Source: Kappaphycus alvarezii (Eukaryota; Rhodophyta; Florideophyceae; Gigartinales; Solieriaceae). From it: a stretch of DNA of 64,000 nt. Shown here piece by piece: positions 1-11,789 of this stretch; within the stretch, counting starts at the first letter, position 1, and each line of letters opens with the position of its first letter. The notes under the pieces are model-generated. The model was not told the DNA's origin. It searched no databases and saw nothing but the letters and a program-made list of their open reading frames with translations. The DNA lies in NCBI GenBank assembly GCA_002205965.3, contig NADL03000462.1, forward strand, positions 567,001 through 631,000. The letters run 5' to 3'. Both the position numbers and the translations under genes were made by a program.

Positions 1-2040
1 TTTCCAGACAACTACAATCGACTGGAAAGGACATGCCGGCACAGTATTGTGGGAGGTACTATGCTCCCAAAAAGCCCACCTTAATTCGCTACGATAATGT
101 CCAGAAATGATTTCTATGCGCTGTTTTGGTGTTTGCTTGCAAACTAGTTTAAAACTGACGCAAATCCGAAGGGTCCGGAGGATCCCTCGTGGGGGTAGAG
201 TTTTTGTAAGTAATCGAATAAATGGGATCTCGAATAACAGTGTGCAGGAGGATTTGCTAAACGCTTGGGCACTGCTACCGATATCCAGATTCGTGTAATA
301 TCGCTATCTTCCCGAATAACCAACTTACGTTTTCTCTCGAATCTTATTAACACAAGATACTCGACATAACTGCAAAAGGTTGTACAGCGATCGGCGTTCA
401 CCTGATGATGGATTGGGATTGCACCATGCATTAGCAAGAAGAAGAATGACGCTTTATTGTTTGAAGACAAGTCCGCACTACACAGGACCTCTGTTTCTGC
501 TAGACGGGTGTTGAAATGTTTGGATGGTTTACATTAACACTTGTTTTGTTTTCCACTCCAAGGATCCCGAGACATTTTTGTACTGGTGCCCTCTCCCTGT
601 GCTACAACTCTCTTTTTATACGGCTTGCGAGTGCGGCCGTTTTTCCGGCCGTGCAGGTTTCTCCCGCATTGGTTGACATTCGCAAGGAGGCTGCCATGCG
701 ATTCTCGTGCTGTGACGGCTAGAAACTTTGCCAGCACATGTATTTGGTCTTGAGTCTGACGGTATTCGCAGTAGTTTAATAAAGTCATGCCGATCAGCAA
801 AGCTTGACTGTGCAACTGGCCGAGGTAGCGTCTGACAATGGGCGACTGGCCGCTTAAGTTATGCATCCAAGCGAGAAAGATTCTGCTATCATAGACTTGG
901 TCATTCTCTCGCATTGGAGAGTCAGGCCGCTGTGATCACAATTGCGGCATCACAATATTCCTTCAAGTTGTGGAACTCCAGTAAACACATCACCAATTGG
1001 GAGCTTTTACTGGTGTACAGTATTCTTTTGATCCTGTAAGAGTGTGAAAGGCCTTGTTAATTCAACAGGATGCATGTGTAGCTCTTGAGCTAGAGTCTTA
1101 ATACGAGGGAGAGAACCCAACCAAAGCGTGTTATGGTAACGTCTTGTGATACTGTGCCCATGACTCGAACACCATGCAGTAAAAGGGATTGATCACTGCG
1201 CCATGGGCACAGGAGAAGCACAACAGATAATGACTAACAAGTTGTATTACACCTTTGCGTTGAGGTTCGCTAATGACCAGTCCAAAGAGGGACAACGGTT
1301 ACGCAAGCTTGTGTTATTCGTAATCTCGAATCACGGTTCTGCTTTCCAATCTGCCATATGTCGAGATGGCACCTAGGCAGAATTGTAAACGTTGTTTGCG
1401 CTCTCTTGTGTGACGGTATGTTTCTATTTTTCAATGGGACATCGCTTGGAAACGAAACGACAATTCGATCCCATCTTTACGGACCCCTCCCAGACTGGCA
1501 CGTTTCATTCCACAACAAGGCACCTTTAAAAAGCCTTTCGGATACATGCTCCCTATCACCATAAAAGTTGACTGGGTATCAGCCATGTTATCTGTTACAG
1601 TAAATGAAACCCCTGTGCCCCCATTTTAGAAAGTGTCTGTGTCGCGCGATTGCACGATGGCGCTGGCAAAGTCGAGTTGTGGTTGTAAGGGTGGAAATAA
1701 TGTCATACCAGATGTATTTTGGTTTTCTGCAAACAAAGCCGGAACTGCTCCTATACATGGTAGGTGAACGCCCGGGGGCGGGTTTCTTTCCCATAGTCCA
1801 CCAGTCAGGAAGATGAATAGCAGGGCGTTATGAATACAATTGGCATGACAAGGTCATAATGTGAATTCTACTGTATCAACGCAAATTGAAGTAGAAATAT
1901 TCGAATAGCTGATACACCGAATGAACCTGATCCCGACGCCACACAGGTGCACTTTTCCCACCAATGCTCTGCTGTCTACATGAGAAGCAAGTCTAGTACT
2001 CCGTTCAAAATTCACATTTCCCATCAACTCTATCAGTCAA
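1..2040. other. No recognisable gene
   Basis: I find no frame with a recognisable domain on either strand. The longest open stretch (534-914, minus, 126 codons) looks like ordinary protein composition but matches no family I know and has no supporting leader or neighbour. The stretch may be decayed mobile-element DNA or intergenic spacer. Confidence 0.3.
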
Positions 2041-2140
2041 GTTAAAATTTCCAAACGCTCGCAATGGTCCATTCCCCCAAAACGAATGAACAAGCGCACC
2101 CACCAAGCAGATAGAAAGAGCGGATCAGGACGGGACGATC

Positions 2141-2194
2141 AGCCACAGCCACAGCCACAGCCACAGCCACAGCCACAGCCACAGCCACAGCCAC
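2141..2194 (+). repeat. (AGCCAC)9 hexanucleotide microsatellite
   Basis: Nine perfect tandem copies of AGCCAC. They lie inside a 73-codon ATG frame (2086-2307) and would read as Gln-Pro repeats there. The flanking residues are Lys/Arg/Gln-rich with no family resemblance, so coding status is unknown. Confidence 0.9.
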
Positions 2195-2279
2195 ACCGCA
2201 CGACACCAGCAGCGCATGCTCGCAAGTCTCGTAAAGCAGCAGATTCCCCAACAATGTACAAAACCCCCATCAAAAAACC

Positions 2280-3860
2280 CCAACCCGCCCTCCACAACCG
2301 CCCATAACCCACACCCAACTCCAAAGTCACAACCACATGAATCCCTGACAATGCGCAACCCAGCCGCCCACCCATCACCTCAATGATCAAACCACCCAGC
2401 CGACCACAGATCCCCCATCCCACCCGACCCGCACTCCCAATCCACCATGCGATACCCCGCACGCACCCAACCTCCCCACCGCACCCAAATCCACACCTCA
2501 AAAAACCGCCGCCACCCGTCCATCCAAACGTGCGCACGGTACACACCCAATCGCCCGACACGCAGCCCACACGCGCAGTGCGTCACGGTTCGCACGGCCT
2601 GAATTTGAAATCGTGGCACCAGGAATTCAAATTCGCATGCGCATGGCCAAATTCAAAGTAAACTGTACGGTACAGTACAGTACTGTAGGGGGTATGTAGA
2701 AGCGTGTACCTATGTACAGTAAAGTTAGTAGTAGAGGTGTCTGCTGTGCATTACAGAACGGTTTACAGAATTGTACAGTAGTGTTGGTGAAATTCAAAGT
2801 GCGGCAAGTGGGCCTTGTGCAGACGGTAGGCATGCGGGTGGCGTGCGACTGAAAGGGGGAGGATAGCGCGGGACGGGCTGCAGAGTGAGGGGTGGTACAG
2901 TGTACTGTAGTAGGTGTGTGATGCTGTACAGGGTGGATGTGTGGTAGGCGGTATGGTTTGATGCGGTTGTTGTCAAGGTGGTGTTGACAACCGTATTCTT
3001 TGGGGAGGGTTGTTGTGTGTCAATAGGGGCGATTGTGTGGTCAGGTGGGGATGATGAGATTTTGTGGGAGTTGTGGAGGTTGGAGGGAGGGGTTGTGTGG
3101 TGGGGGAAAGTATATGTCTGGATGAGGTGGGGGAGGCGTGTTGGGAGATTTTCTCGTGGAGCGTCGCGGAAGGGTGAGGGAGTTTACGTGTGCATTTGTG
3201 GGAGGCGGGTAGTTGCGGGTGGGTGATATTTTGTGGATTGATTTGAGGGGAGGAGATTTGTGTGTTGTGTGAGGGGTGAGAGTGGACATTGTGTAATGCT
3301 GAGATTTTGTGATGGGAAGAATGATGGGGTTGGGAAGCGGTAGTGGTGAGGTGAGTTGGGGTGAGGTGAATGGGGGCACATGCGACTTCAGTGTGGGCAT
3401 GAGCTGAGTAGGGGGGGAGACGTACGGTAGTAGTATGAGATGATTTGTGAGTGTTGAGGTGTTGTGTTGTTGTGGCGTTGTACATAGGATGTCTCTTGTT
3501 TAGCAATAGCACAGCAGATATCATCGAATGGTGTAGGACTTGTAAAGTATCACAGGACGGGGGAAGGGTACGGAGTTGGAAAATAAATGTTTTGGAAAGG
3601 GGTGAGCAGGGGAGATTCTGACCAGGTACCCTCGAGGATATAATGAGAGTGAGAGCGTTAAAAGTTGGTGGTGGAGTGAAGGTGCGGAGTGTGGTAAAGA
3701 CCAGTAAGCTGTGGCCGCAAAAAATCTGACCCGCAGCAGTTGAGGGGAAGTGGGGCGGTTGAGGTTTTATCGCGTGGCGATTATGGATGATTTGTAACGA
3801 GTGACATAGCGGCGGTGGAAATGAAGGCAGCAGGGACAGGGGACCAGGGACCACTGTACA
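2280..3860. other. Strand-asymmetric C-rich then G-rich tracts without a clear gene
   Basis: About 2280-2560 is very C-rich on the plus strand; about 2830-3850 is very G-rich on the plus strand, so C/T-rich on the minus strand. Elsewhere in the window such pyrimidine tracts sit on the sense strand just before a start codon. Here they lead to no recognisable protein. A minus-strand frame of 293 codons (2973-3854) is low-complexity Pro/Ser/Thr/His, begins with a non-ATG codon and is probably a by-product of the composition. An untranslated RNA or a fast-evolving gene cannot be excluded. Confidence 0.4.
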
Positions 3861-5755
3861 GTACAGTACAGTACATTAGCAGTGACGAGGGCAGTGACTG
3901 GACGGTGGGCACGGTCCTATCATGGTGATCGGGGCAGGCCGATTTTGGAAAATGGATTGGCGCTCTTCTGGAAAGTATTGCGGAAATATACGGCACCTGC
4001 TGCATGGAACATTATTTTGTCATACTATACAGTACTTGGTACCCTTCGAATGGGCTCAATGCTGCTGCACAGTACATTACATTACAGTACTACTTTACAA
4101 TATACAGCACAGTGCCCTAATACAGCCCTGACTTAATTTCTGGCTCTTGAGTAGCGATGGGCAACAGGGCTTTGTACTGTAAAGACCAAAACATGGCATT
4201 CATTTTATATTGCGCTACAGCACACTATTCAACTGCCTGGCGTTGGCGGTTTGCTGTACTGTACAGTACTGTACTGTATTGTAAAGCACTCTTCCTACAG
4301 TACGAGGTCGAGGAACAGGAGTGCTGTACCAATGATATTGAAAGTGCGGCAGAATACTGTATGATGAGGTGGATGGCTGTATTGAGTGTTGGCGAATGTG
4401 CCAAATGGTAGCCACTGGGTACAGTACAGTACACTACCTTTCTAGTCTCACATGTTGCCGCTAAACTGTATGCATGCAGCTACCGTAAATGAAAAATTAG
4501 ATAAAACTCTAGCTGTCTGACGTGTCGTATGCAAAATTGTCAGGTACAATTTTGCAACAATACGTCGGGATTAGTGGTGTCCCTTGAAAGCACAGGACAA
4601 AAGTGGGTGGTACAGAGCGGAGAAACTCTTGGACATATGGCATCTGCACACTTGCTCAAAATTCGTCTTTTTTTTCTGTGCAAGTGCCTTATTCAGCTAT
4701 GTCCCTTGCAATGCCCTTGATTTGTTGTGCCCAGTATGACCACCGCAAAGCATTTTGTCGAGGATTGCCATGCTTGCCAAGAGTCTCTCGACTTTGCGAC
4801 TCGCAAAGACTTGCTTTACAGCATCTTGAGCTTCTCATCGATAACTTTTAAGCTTTTTCCCTTTTTATCCACAATTCCACTGGACCTACCAGTGTAGTAC
4901 AGTACGTACAGTACTTGCAAAAAAGGATGATATGGCCTATGGAGAGTGGCCCAAAGTCGACGTTGTTAGAGTTGCCCCCTTTTTTTTCCCTTTCCGGTCC
5001 AACAAAAAAAACTAACGGGGCATCCGACTAAATCATAAACTGCGGGATTCCTATGGCCCCAGGCAATTTTGTTGACGTGGGAGAAGATTCAAGGTCAAGG
5101 TTAACTAGAGTTGAATATTTGAAATTGTCAAAATTACGCAGTAAACCAAATATGTCACTGTGAATGAATGAGGTCGCAACCTGCAACTCGGTTACATACA
5201 AAAGAGGACCTTGTAGAGGAAAACTTGTAATAATTATAAAAATTTCATTGGTCAAAACAATTTCCATTACAGAAGATATGGGCCTTTGTTGTGAATAGGT
5301 ATTTGTCTTTCATTTTTCACTTTAGCAAATGATTGGTAAGAGGAAAAAGTCTCGACACCTCGGCTTGATCACACGTAGGGGCCGTTTACATATTGAGTTT
5401 TATTCTGGTAAAATGTATGAATCCCTTCATATACCCAAAAATGAGCCCCGTTCGGGCCAACTATAGAAACAGAGCGACATTATGACTGAAGGGATAGACA
5501 GTAGGACAGGATACACTTTTCAAATAATTTTTTATTTTACAATTAAATAAATCATAAATATTGAAAAATAATGAAATTGATACCTTTGAAAATTCTGTTG
5601 TGAACGCTGGTTTTGAGTATCCTTTTTCAAGTACAGTCCTTGATACAGTAGTGTACAGTACAAACCCACAGCTCGAGGACGAATGGGCAATTTTTGGTGG
5701 CCGGTGGACACCTACAGTATTGTACTGTACACTGTACTGTACTGTACTAATTTAG
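2660..5755. repeat. Clusters of TACAG/CTGTA pentamer repeats
   Basis: Short runs with a 5-bp period (TACAG or its complement CTGTA), often meeting head to head as GTACTGTACAGTAC-like palindromes. They occur at about 2663-2690, 3853-3876, 4065-4125, 4255-4280, 4419-4436, 4894-4916, 5630-5660 and 5717-5750. They are confined to non-coding DNA. The last cluster ends about 140 bp before the start codon at 5890. Beyond these clusters I see no gene between 3.9 and 5.8 kb. Confidence 0.75.
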
Positions 5756-5889
5756 AGCACATGGCATTTTCGCTACGTTTTAAACTGCACTGCATGTACC
5801 ACTTGTAACCATTTCAAATCGAGTCTCACCAGCGTTTTCACAACTGCAAGCCTCTCTTCCCAACGTCCGACCATCTCTCATCCTCCCAA

Positions 5890-8358
5890 ATGTCCCCAAC
5901 TCTCCTTCTCGACCAAACCCATCCCCCTCCCCCTCCGCCCACTCTCACCATCCCCCTCCGCCACATCAACCTCCCCGAGACACCCACCCACCCTCCACCA
6001 AACAGCTCAACCCCACCCTACCCTCCCACCCCCTCCCACCCCGCCAATGCCCACACCGCCCACCACCACCACCACCCCCGAACCACCCGCAAGCCGGGTC
6101 GCCCCGCAACCTACACCTTTGACAAACCCGATTCCCAACTCTCCGAAAAGGAACGCAAATTAAAAACCGCCATTGAAAAGCGTCGCCTCCGTCAAAACCG
6201 TTCTTACCACCGTCGCAAAAAGAGTCGTCGTGCCGCCGCTGCCGCCGCCGCCGCAACCGACACTACCGCCCCCGCCACAACCTCCACCGCTCCTACGCTC
6301 CCGTCCGCCGTCGCCGTGCCCTCGGCTTCGCCAGTTGTGCCCTCGCCGCCAGGCTCTTCGTTTCCAGCATGGGGTGCCGCGCCCGCGTCTTTGCCCCTGG
6401 CACAACCGGTGCATGGGCCTCGTTTGGTCCCAGGGTTTGCACAGAATCCTTTGGATTTGTTGGCTACTGCGGGGGGGAGTTTAGGGCCGGTGCCGGGTGG
6501 GGGGACTTCGATTGCGGGCGTCGTGGGTTCTGATGCTTCCGTTGCGCCGTCATCGGTCTCCGCTGTTGTGGGCTGTAAGCAAGAGGTCGGCTCTGTCGTG
6601 GGGCATGGCGTTGGCGAGGCCCCCGGTGCAGTGCCTGTGATGTTTCGCGATGCCACCATGAGTGATGGCAATGCTCCCGGTGGTAGTTTGATTCCAGAGG
6701 TTGACGCTACTTTGGATTTGGACGGGCCGGGTGCCCAATTGGATGTCTCGTTTCCGTTTGGAGTTGGAAAGTTGAAGGATGATGATGATGATGTGGATTC
6801 AACCGATGCATTGGTGTCTGGTGCTATGGTCGCAGCGAGGGAATACGCTAGTACGTCGTTCAACTTGAGGGATGTCATGGATCGGGAGGTAAAGTTGAGA
6901 GACATGACCGGCATCAAGGAGATTTTTTTTGATAATCTGAGAACCAGGTATTTGTGCATGCCGCGGGAGATTCAGGATGCCTTGAGGCACTTTGTTGTCT
7001 TTCCCAGAACGTTCTCTCTTCGTGCTGCAGGCTCTGTGGCGGGCATGGATGGAGAGGAGCAAGTCATCAATGTACAGGAGATGGTTGACGTCATGGTTCA
7101 AGCAAACTTTATGACGGAAGCAGACGGACGGTACGAGGTGAACGATGCCGCCCGAATGTTTTTGATGGAGGATGGCACTGTGCTGCGGGATAACATGTCT
7201 AATGGTACGCTGGAGGTGGCCCAAAAGCGTTTTGTCAGCTTTTATCGCACCCAACTGAGTCGTCTGCAAGATGACAGTATTCACAGGATTGGATGGATGC
7301 GTGAAGAGGCTATGGCGTTGTACGACACTGAAAGAGAGAATATGGAATTTTCCGAGTACTTGCTTGGAAGCAGTCCGACAGAACTCCGTGAATTTCTCTC
7401 AGCAGGCGTCACTGTCATGCGTTACTGCGTAAGCGCAGCCAACCGCGAGCGGAAACTGCGAAAGGCCCTCACGGACGACGAAACATCAACGGAGAGCTTG
7501 TTAATGGCATTTGGTGAGGACAACACCGTGCTAGAAGCGTCGGCGTCTTCAGACGATAACCAGAAGACCTCAGAGTGTGACAAGTCGCACAAAGCTCGTT
7601 TGCAGCTGGCGTTGAGTGAGGCATACTTTGATCAATTGAGATCAGAGGATGCGGAAAAGCCATTGCTTCAGGCGTTGAAGCTCATGGGTGGCATGATGCC
7701 AAAGTGTGGAAAGGCATCAACAGGTGTCGTCGACTCGGTGCTGGTGTTGCTTCTCTTATCGAACCTGCGATTATCGTCAAACAAGATAAAGGAAGCTCGC
7801 ATTCTGTGCGTCAAGGCTCTGAAGATTCTGGCTGAGGCAGGGTTGGGGCGATCCACGTTTGGAATTAACGCCATGTCGAATCTCGTGACAATCTATTTGG
7901 AAGAAGGTCGCTTGGAGAGAGCCAAGTCGGTCGCAAGCAGACTCTTGGATACGCTCAATAACATGCGGTACATGGGAATGCCAATCTATGCCGACGCGTT
8001 GGGGGTTTGTGCTATGGTATCCATGGCCGAAGGAAAATATGTGGACGCAGAGCGGCAGTACAACACAGCAATAGAGACTATAGGAAAATGGGAGTCGAAA
8101 CAGTGGATCGGAATACCTGTGCAACACTGTCTCGACCTGGACCTGTGGCTGCAAGAGGGGCTCGCAGAGGCGATTCGAAGACAGGGTAGAGTGGAAGATG
8201 CAGTTAGACTAGAACAACGGGCGGCGGAGGGCAGGGAAAGCAGGGGCCTTCCGCGTAGTTCCGGAGTTCCGGACTTTTTACAAATTGGGCAGCAAGATCG
8301 GAAAGTGGAGGATTCGATCGTGTTGGAATGTCGACCAAAACTGCGACATCTGTACTAG
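5890..8358 (+). CDS. bZIP-like basic region, winged-helix-like and TPR protein
   Basis: 822 residues from an ATG behind a C/T-rich leader. Residues 1-75 are Pro/His-rich. Residues about 70-120 hold a GRP AT-hook-like core and a very basic stretch with the bZIP DNA-contact pattern (RRLRQNRSYHRRKKSR), but it runs into poly-Ala with no leucine zipper. After a disordered middle and an Asp run near 296, residues about 355-430 resemble the winged-helix arm that follows the NTPase in STAND regulators (FVVFPRTFSL, then a DGRYEV turn). Residues about 565-785 form helical TPR-like repeats. No P-loop NTPase lies between. Likely a nuclear regulator; the domain assignment is by eye and the partner unknown. 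It converges on the next gene. Confidence 0.75.
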   Translation: MSPTLLLDQTHPPPPPPTLTIPLRHINLPETPTHPPPNSSTPPYPPTPSHPANAHTAHHHHHPRTTRKPGRPATYTFDKPDSQLSEKERKLKTAIEKRRLRQNRSYHRRKKSRRAAAAAAAATDTTAPATTSTAPTLPSAVAVPSASPVVPSPPGSSFPAWGAAPASLPLAQPVHGPRLVPGFAQNPLDLLATAGGSLGPVPGGGTSIAGVVGSDASVAPSSVSAVVGCKQEVGSVVGHGVGEAPGAVPVMFRDATMSDGNAPGGSLIPEVDATLDLDGPGAQLDVSFPFGVGKLKDDDDDVDSTDALVSGAMVAAREYASTSFNLRDVMDREVKLRDMTGIKEIFFDNLRTRYLCMPREIQDALRHFVVFPRTFSLRAAGSVAGMDGEEQVINVQEMVDVMVQANFMTEADGRYEVNDAARMFLMEDGTVLRDNMSNGTLEVAQKRFVSFYRTQLSRLQDDSIHRIGWMREEAMALYDTERENMEFSEYLLGSSPTELREFLSAGVTVMRYCVSAANRERKLRKALTDDETSTESLLMAFGEDNTVLEASASSDDNQKTSECDKSHKARLQLALSEAYFDQLRSEDAEKPLLQALKLMGGMMPKCGKASTGVVDSVLVLLLLSNLRLSSNKIKEARILCVKALKILAEAGLGRSTFGINAMSNLVTIYLEEGRLERAKSVASRLLDTLNNMRYMGMPIYADALGVCAMVSMAEGKYVDAERQYNTAIETIGKWESKQWIGIPVQHCLDLDLWLQEGLAEAIRRQGRVEDAVRLEQRAAEGRESRGLPRSSGVPDFLQIGQQDRKVEDSIVLECRPKLRHLY

Positions 8359-8730
8359 ATTTGACAGACGAAAATAACAACTTGACGATCTGAGTCATCT
8401 GCGGCGAAATTGGGGCGGCGGGACCATACTGTAACATAAGTGTGGCAGTGAATTGATTGCGGCGGTAATGGACGCGTGGAGGCGTCGAAATGGTGATTTT
8501 GGAGGCAATACAAGTGGGAGAAATGATCTGGCGGGAGGCAAGATGGAAGTTGAATGTATGTATTGCAGTTTAGGTTGACTGTAAAGACGGCGTCGACAAA
8601 AGGTCGTGACAGATGGCCCGCGAAGAGCGTCGCTACTAGCGAGATCAGGGCAATTGCCACCGGCGACCCGCAGTAAACACATGACTTGTGACATTCAAAA
8701 CAAACACCCACCCAAACCAACCGATCCCGC
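8359..8730. other. Spacer between convergent stop codons
   Basis: 372 bp separate the convergent stops of the TPR protein and the decarboxylase and must hold both 3' ends. No further gene seen. Confidence 0.6.
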
Positions 8731-9384
8731 TCAACCCGCCGGGCCGTGCACCACGTCACCTTCCCCCCCCACCCCCGGGACCTGCTGATCGGTGGGCAAC
8801 GAAACCGGATCGTGCAAACGGGCGACATTTTGTGCGACAACGTGTGCGATATGTTGCGGGTGTTGCATTGCACCAGGCCCTGTAGCGCCGCATGCGAGGC
8901 GCTTTGTCAGCGGAGGGATCACGACAATGCCCCATGTACGCAAGGTGTTCAAGTGAGACTCTGTAACAGGATGGGTCCACATCTGGTCATTCATAGCCGG
9001 TGCAACGAGGAAAGGCCCAGCGTGTGGGACTTGCCAGGCTCTTGCGACACAGGTGACGAGGTTGTCACAGAGGCCCGAAGCGAGTTTTGCAAGCGAGTTG
9101 GCGGATAACGGGGCGATGAGAAGGAGGTGGGCCCAGTCGCGGAGGTCGATGTGAAGGACGGGATCGCCGAGCGAGGTCCATAGGGCGGCTTCTTGGGTAT
9201 CGGTGTGTATGGGGGTGTTTGGGGGGAGAGGGGACTCGCGGGTGAGAAAGGGAAGGGCGGCTGGAGTGGGGACTAGCTTGACTGTGGCGCCTAGGGATTG
9301 TAGGATGGAGATGAGCGGCGGGGTGCGGATGGCGGCGACGGATCCCGTGACGCAGAGGAGGATGTTGGTATTGGAGAGGGACAT
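8731..9384 (-). CDS. Phosphopantothenoylcysteine decarboxylase
   Basis: 217 residues from an ATG at 9384, about the length of plant HAL3-type enzymes. The family is an FMN flavoprotein that decarboxylates 4'-phosphopantothenoylcysteine to 4'-phosphopantetheine in coenzyme A synthesis. Visible motifs: an N-terminal flavin-binding start (ILLCVTGSVAAI), LIAPLSANSLAKLASGL in the middle, the APAMNDQMW substrate signature, and LACGATGPGAM, which carries the active-site Cys and the substrate clamp. There is no obvious targeting peptide, so a cytosolic enzyme is expected. The C-terminal 20 residues are Gly/Pro-rich and probably disordered. The sense-strand leader (9385-9430) is C/T-rich, as for other genes here. 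Confidence 0.93.
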   Translation of the reverse strand: MSLSNTNILLCVTGSVAAIRTPPLISILQSLGATVKLVPTPAALPFLTRESPLPPNTPIHTDTQEAALWTSLGDPVLHIDLRDWAHLLLIAPLSANSLAKLASGLCDNLVTCVARAWQVPHAGPFLVAPAMNDQMWTHPVTESHLNTLRTWGIVVIPPLTKRLACGATGPGAMQHPQHIAHVVAQNVARLHDPVSLPTDQQVPGVGGEGDVVHGPAG

Positions 9385-11263
9385 TTGAGATTTGTGGGTT
9401 GGGGAGGAGATGGAAATTGGGCTTGGGATTGTGGCTAAGGGAAATTTTACTGTGCGTTTATTTGTGTGTGTCTTACAGTAACTTACTGTAAGGAAGAGTA
9501 TAGTAGACTAAGGTTTGTGTAGAACAGGCAGGCAGGGTTAGGTGCTGTAGCAATGATTGACAGAGATGGGATGCGGGAATTGTGGAGTTTTATTGGTAGG
9601 GATTGTCAGGCTTGTAAACATGTGTACAGTACGAGGAGGTGGTGGTATGGGGTTGATGATGCACATGTTTTGGATCGTTTTGGATCGACACAGGCGAGAT
9701 GGAAAGATAGGCTGATCAGACTGGAAAGGTTTTTATGCAAAAAAAAGAGAAAAAAATCAGAAATTCCTCTACTGTACAATTGTCATGGCATACGTTACTG
9801 TAAGGCTTCCATTGTTGGACAAGATATTCCGCGGACGGATTGGTAGAGATGTTTTGCAGAGGTGAACGAGTGACGAGTCGTATGGTCCACTTGAAATCAC
9901 CGTATGACTTGGCTAGCGAAATGGTGCTTTTGGAAAGCTGCAACAGCTTTGACTATAACGAGTTTACAGCGCTGTACTGTACAGTACAGTACAAGTCCTT
10001 GTCGTATTGTTAAACAAGTCTTGGATATCAAACAATTTCTCCGCAAATTTGTAAAGTCTGTGAATATCTGCCTGCAAACGATTGGAAATTTTGCCTCTGT
10101 GGTGGACAGACAGTAATGATACAACACAAAACTGAATCTCTGGCGAGACCGGCAACTGTAAAAAGACCATATTTAGTAGCATGTCGGGCAACCTTGGCTA
10201 TGGCTAGGAAATTGGTGCTGAAAATGCAATGGATCTAAAGTGGAGTACAGGAATGTAAAATGTCACGCTCATGGTAACGGTGGTCTTTTGTCCAGACACC
10301 AAACTTGGTGAATGTAGAGGCCAGTCCTTTTTTCGGGTTGGATTCGGGACGATGGTAGGGATAATAACGGGGCATGCCCGCGATGTGGTGGGACTTGCGG
10401 CTATGGTGAATGCATGGAGCGTTTGCAGAGAAGAAGCGGGCTTGGCGATGGGTGGATTGCACACACTACTGGCAGAGCACAGCATAGACTGTTTTGATGG
10501 ACCGATACCAATAGGTTTGAGGGTGCGCGGGGGGTACAGATAGATATGTATTGTGGGCACGGGTTGAGTAATACATTGCAACTGGGCATACTGTTTGCCG
10601 TTCCTTACAGTGCGAGGAGTTACAGTACTGCACAGTATTGTACAGTACAGTACAGTACAGCTCTGTATGCTCATACTCATATTTTCACTGATGCTGACCC
10701 GAAATTGGCTGTGGCCAAAGGCGCATTGGTGGGCTACAGTACAATATGCACAGTAAAGTACAGTGGTTGATGGACTGAAAAATGGAGGACAAAAAGCATT
10801 TACGATGCGAATTTCGGACAAAAAGGCGGGGGTCCACATTGTTTGATATACTTGTACGTACGAATGTATGTACATATGTACTGTACTGTACGTGACCCGC
10901 CGTCACACGGCGGTGATTCTTGTCGCCCCTAGACTAGTAATTCATGCAGATACAGATAAATTGCTGCATTTACATAGTAACGCTACAGTAAACGGAGAAC
11001 GGTTCGAAACTGCAAAGATAGACAGGTCTCGTCTTTGCTGATCATGACAAGATGTATTTTTTTATTCAAAAAAATATATGTATCTTGGTTAGCCAGGCTC
11101 GGCAATAAAATTTAAGACTAGTTTACTGTACAGTATACATCCCAACTCATCAGTGCAAAAAAAAATAATAAAAAAAGAAAAAGCACAACATCAAGCCCAT
11201 CGTGCGCGCCCACCCGTAGCCCTTTAAAAAAAAAACAAAAATAAAGAAACATCCATAACCCCA
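9385..11263. other. Divergent intergenic region with TACAG repeats
   Basis: Lies between the divergent decarboxylase and KH genes and must hold both promoters. TACAG/CTGTA clusters occur at about 9474-9492, 9966-9992, 10619-10662, 10735-10765, 10845-10892 and 11124-11140. An open frame on the minus strand (10204-10875) overlaps a plus-strand frame and includes the repeats, so I do not call a gene. Confidence 0.5.
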
Positions 11264-11789
11264 ATGTGCCTTTTTGTGTGCCCGTCAGACTCGACCTCTT
11301 CCTCCCCGCCTCCTCGCCATCCAGACCCTACGACCCATTTTCATTTTCCCCCGCAATTCCCTACGACACTTTCGCCTTCATTCCCTCTCCCCTTCCCCCC
11401 CCCTCCCCTCGATTCTATCCCTCACATTACCCTCTCACGCCCAAATTCCAATCCCATCCCCTTCACATTACCACCGCCTTCCAACCTTAACAAGAGTAAC
11501 AAATCCAAACTTGTTTCTCCATATCCTCCCTCGAGTAACCCTCAACTACCCCCGTCACTTTCACACTCTTCACCCTATCGTCCACTCACCAATCCAATAC
11601 CTCTAATTCTTGCATCAGAACTCAATGACCAATTCCCTCATCGCCCACATCACCGTCTAGCATCGGTTCCAAATACCTTACTCCCCCCACTCCACACTCC
11701 TCATCCCACACAAACACCCCGACACTACCCAACCCTTGTTGACAATCATTCCCTCCAAACCTACTAACCCTCATCCACATCCCCTCCCA
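11264..11789 (+). promoter_or_regulatory. Long pyrimidine-rich leader of the KH gene
   Basis: More than 500 bp of almost pure C/T on the sense strand directly before the KH start codon, an extreme case of the pattern seen before most genes here. All three frames are open for long stretches only because the composition lacks stops; the first ATG in the KH frame is at 11790. Confidence 0.5.

Noticed and set aside
534..914. 126-codon minus-strand frame at the left edge
   Set aside because: Protein-like composition but no motif and no neighbour to support it.
2973..3854. 293-codon minus-strand open frame
   Set aside because: Low-complexity Pro/Ser/Thr/His translation from a C/T-rich strand, non-ATG start, no domain; kept only as part of the asymmetric tract.
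6204..6959. 251-codon antisense frame inside the TPR gene
   Set aside because: Mirror of a clear coding region; Ala/Thr/Gly-rich, no domain.
10204..10875. 223-codon minus-strand open frame
   Set aside because: Overlaps TACAG repeats and a plus-strand frame, no family resemblance, non-coding composition.
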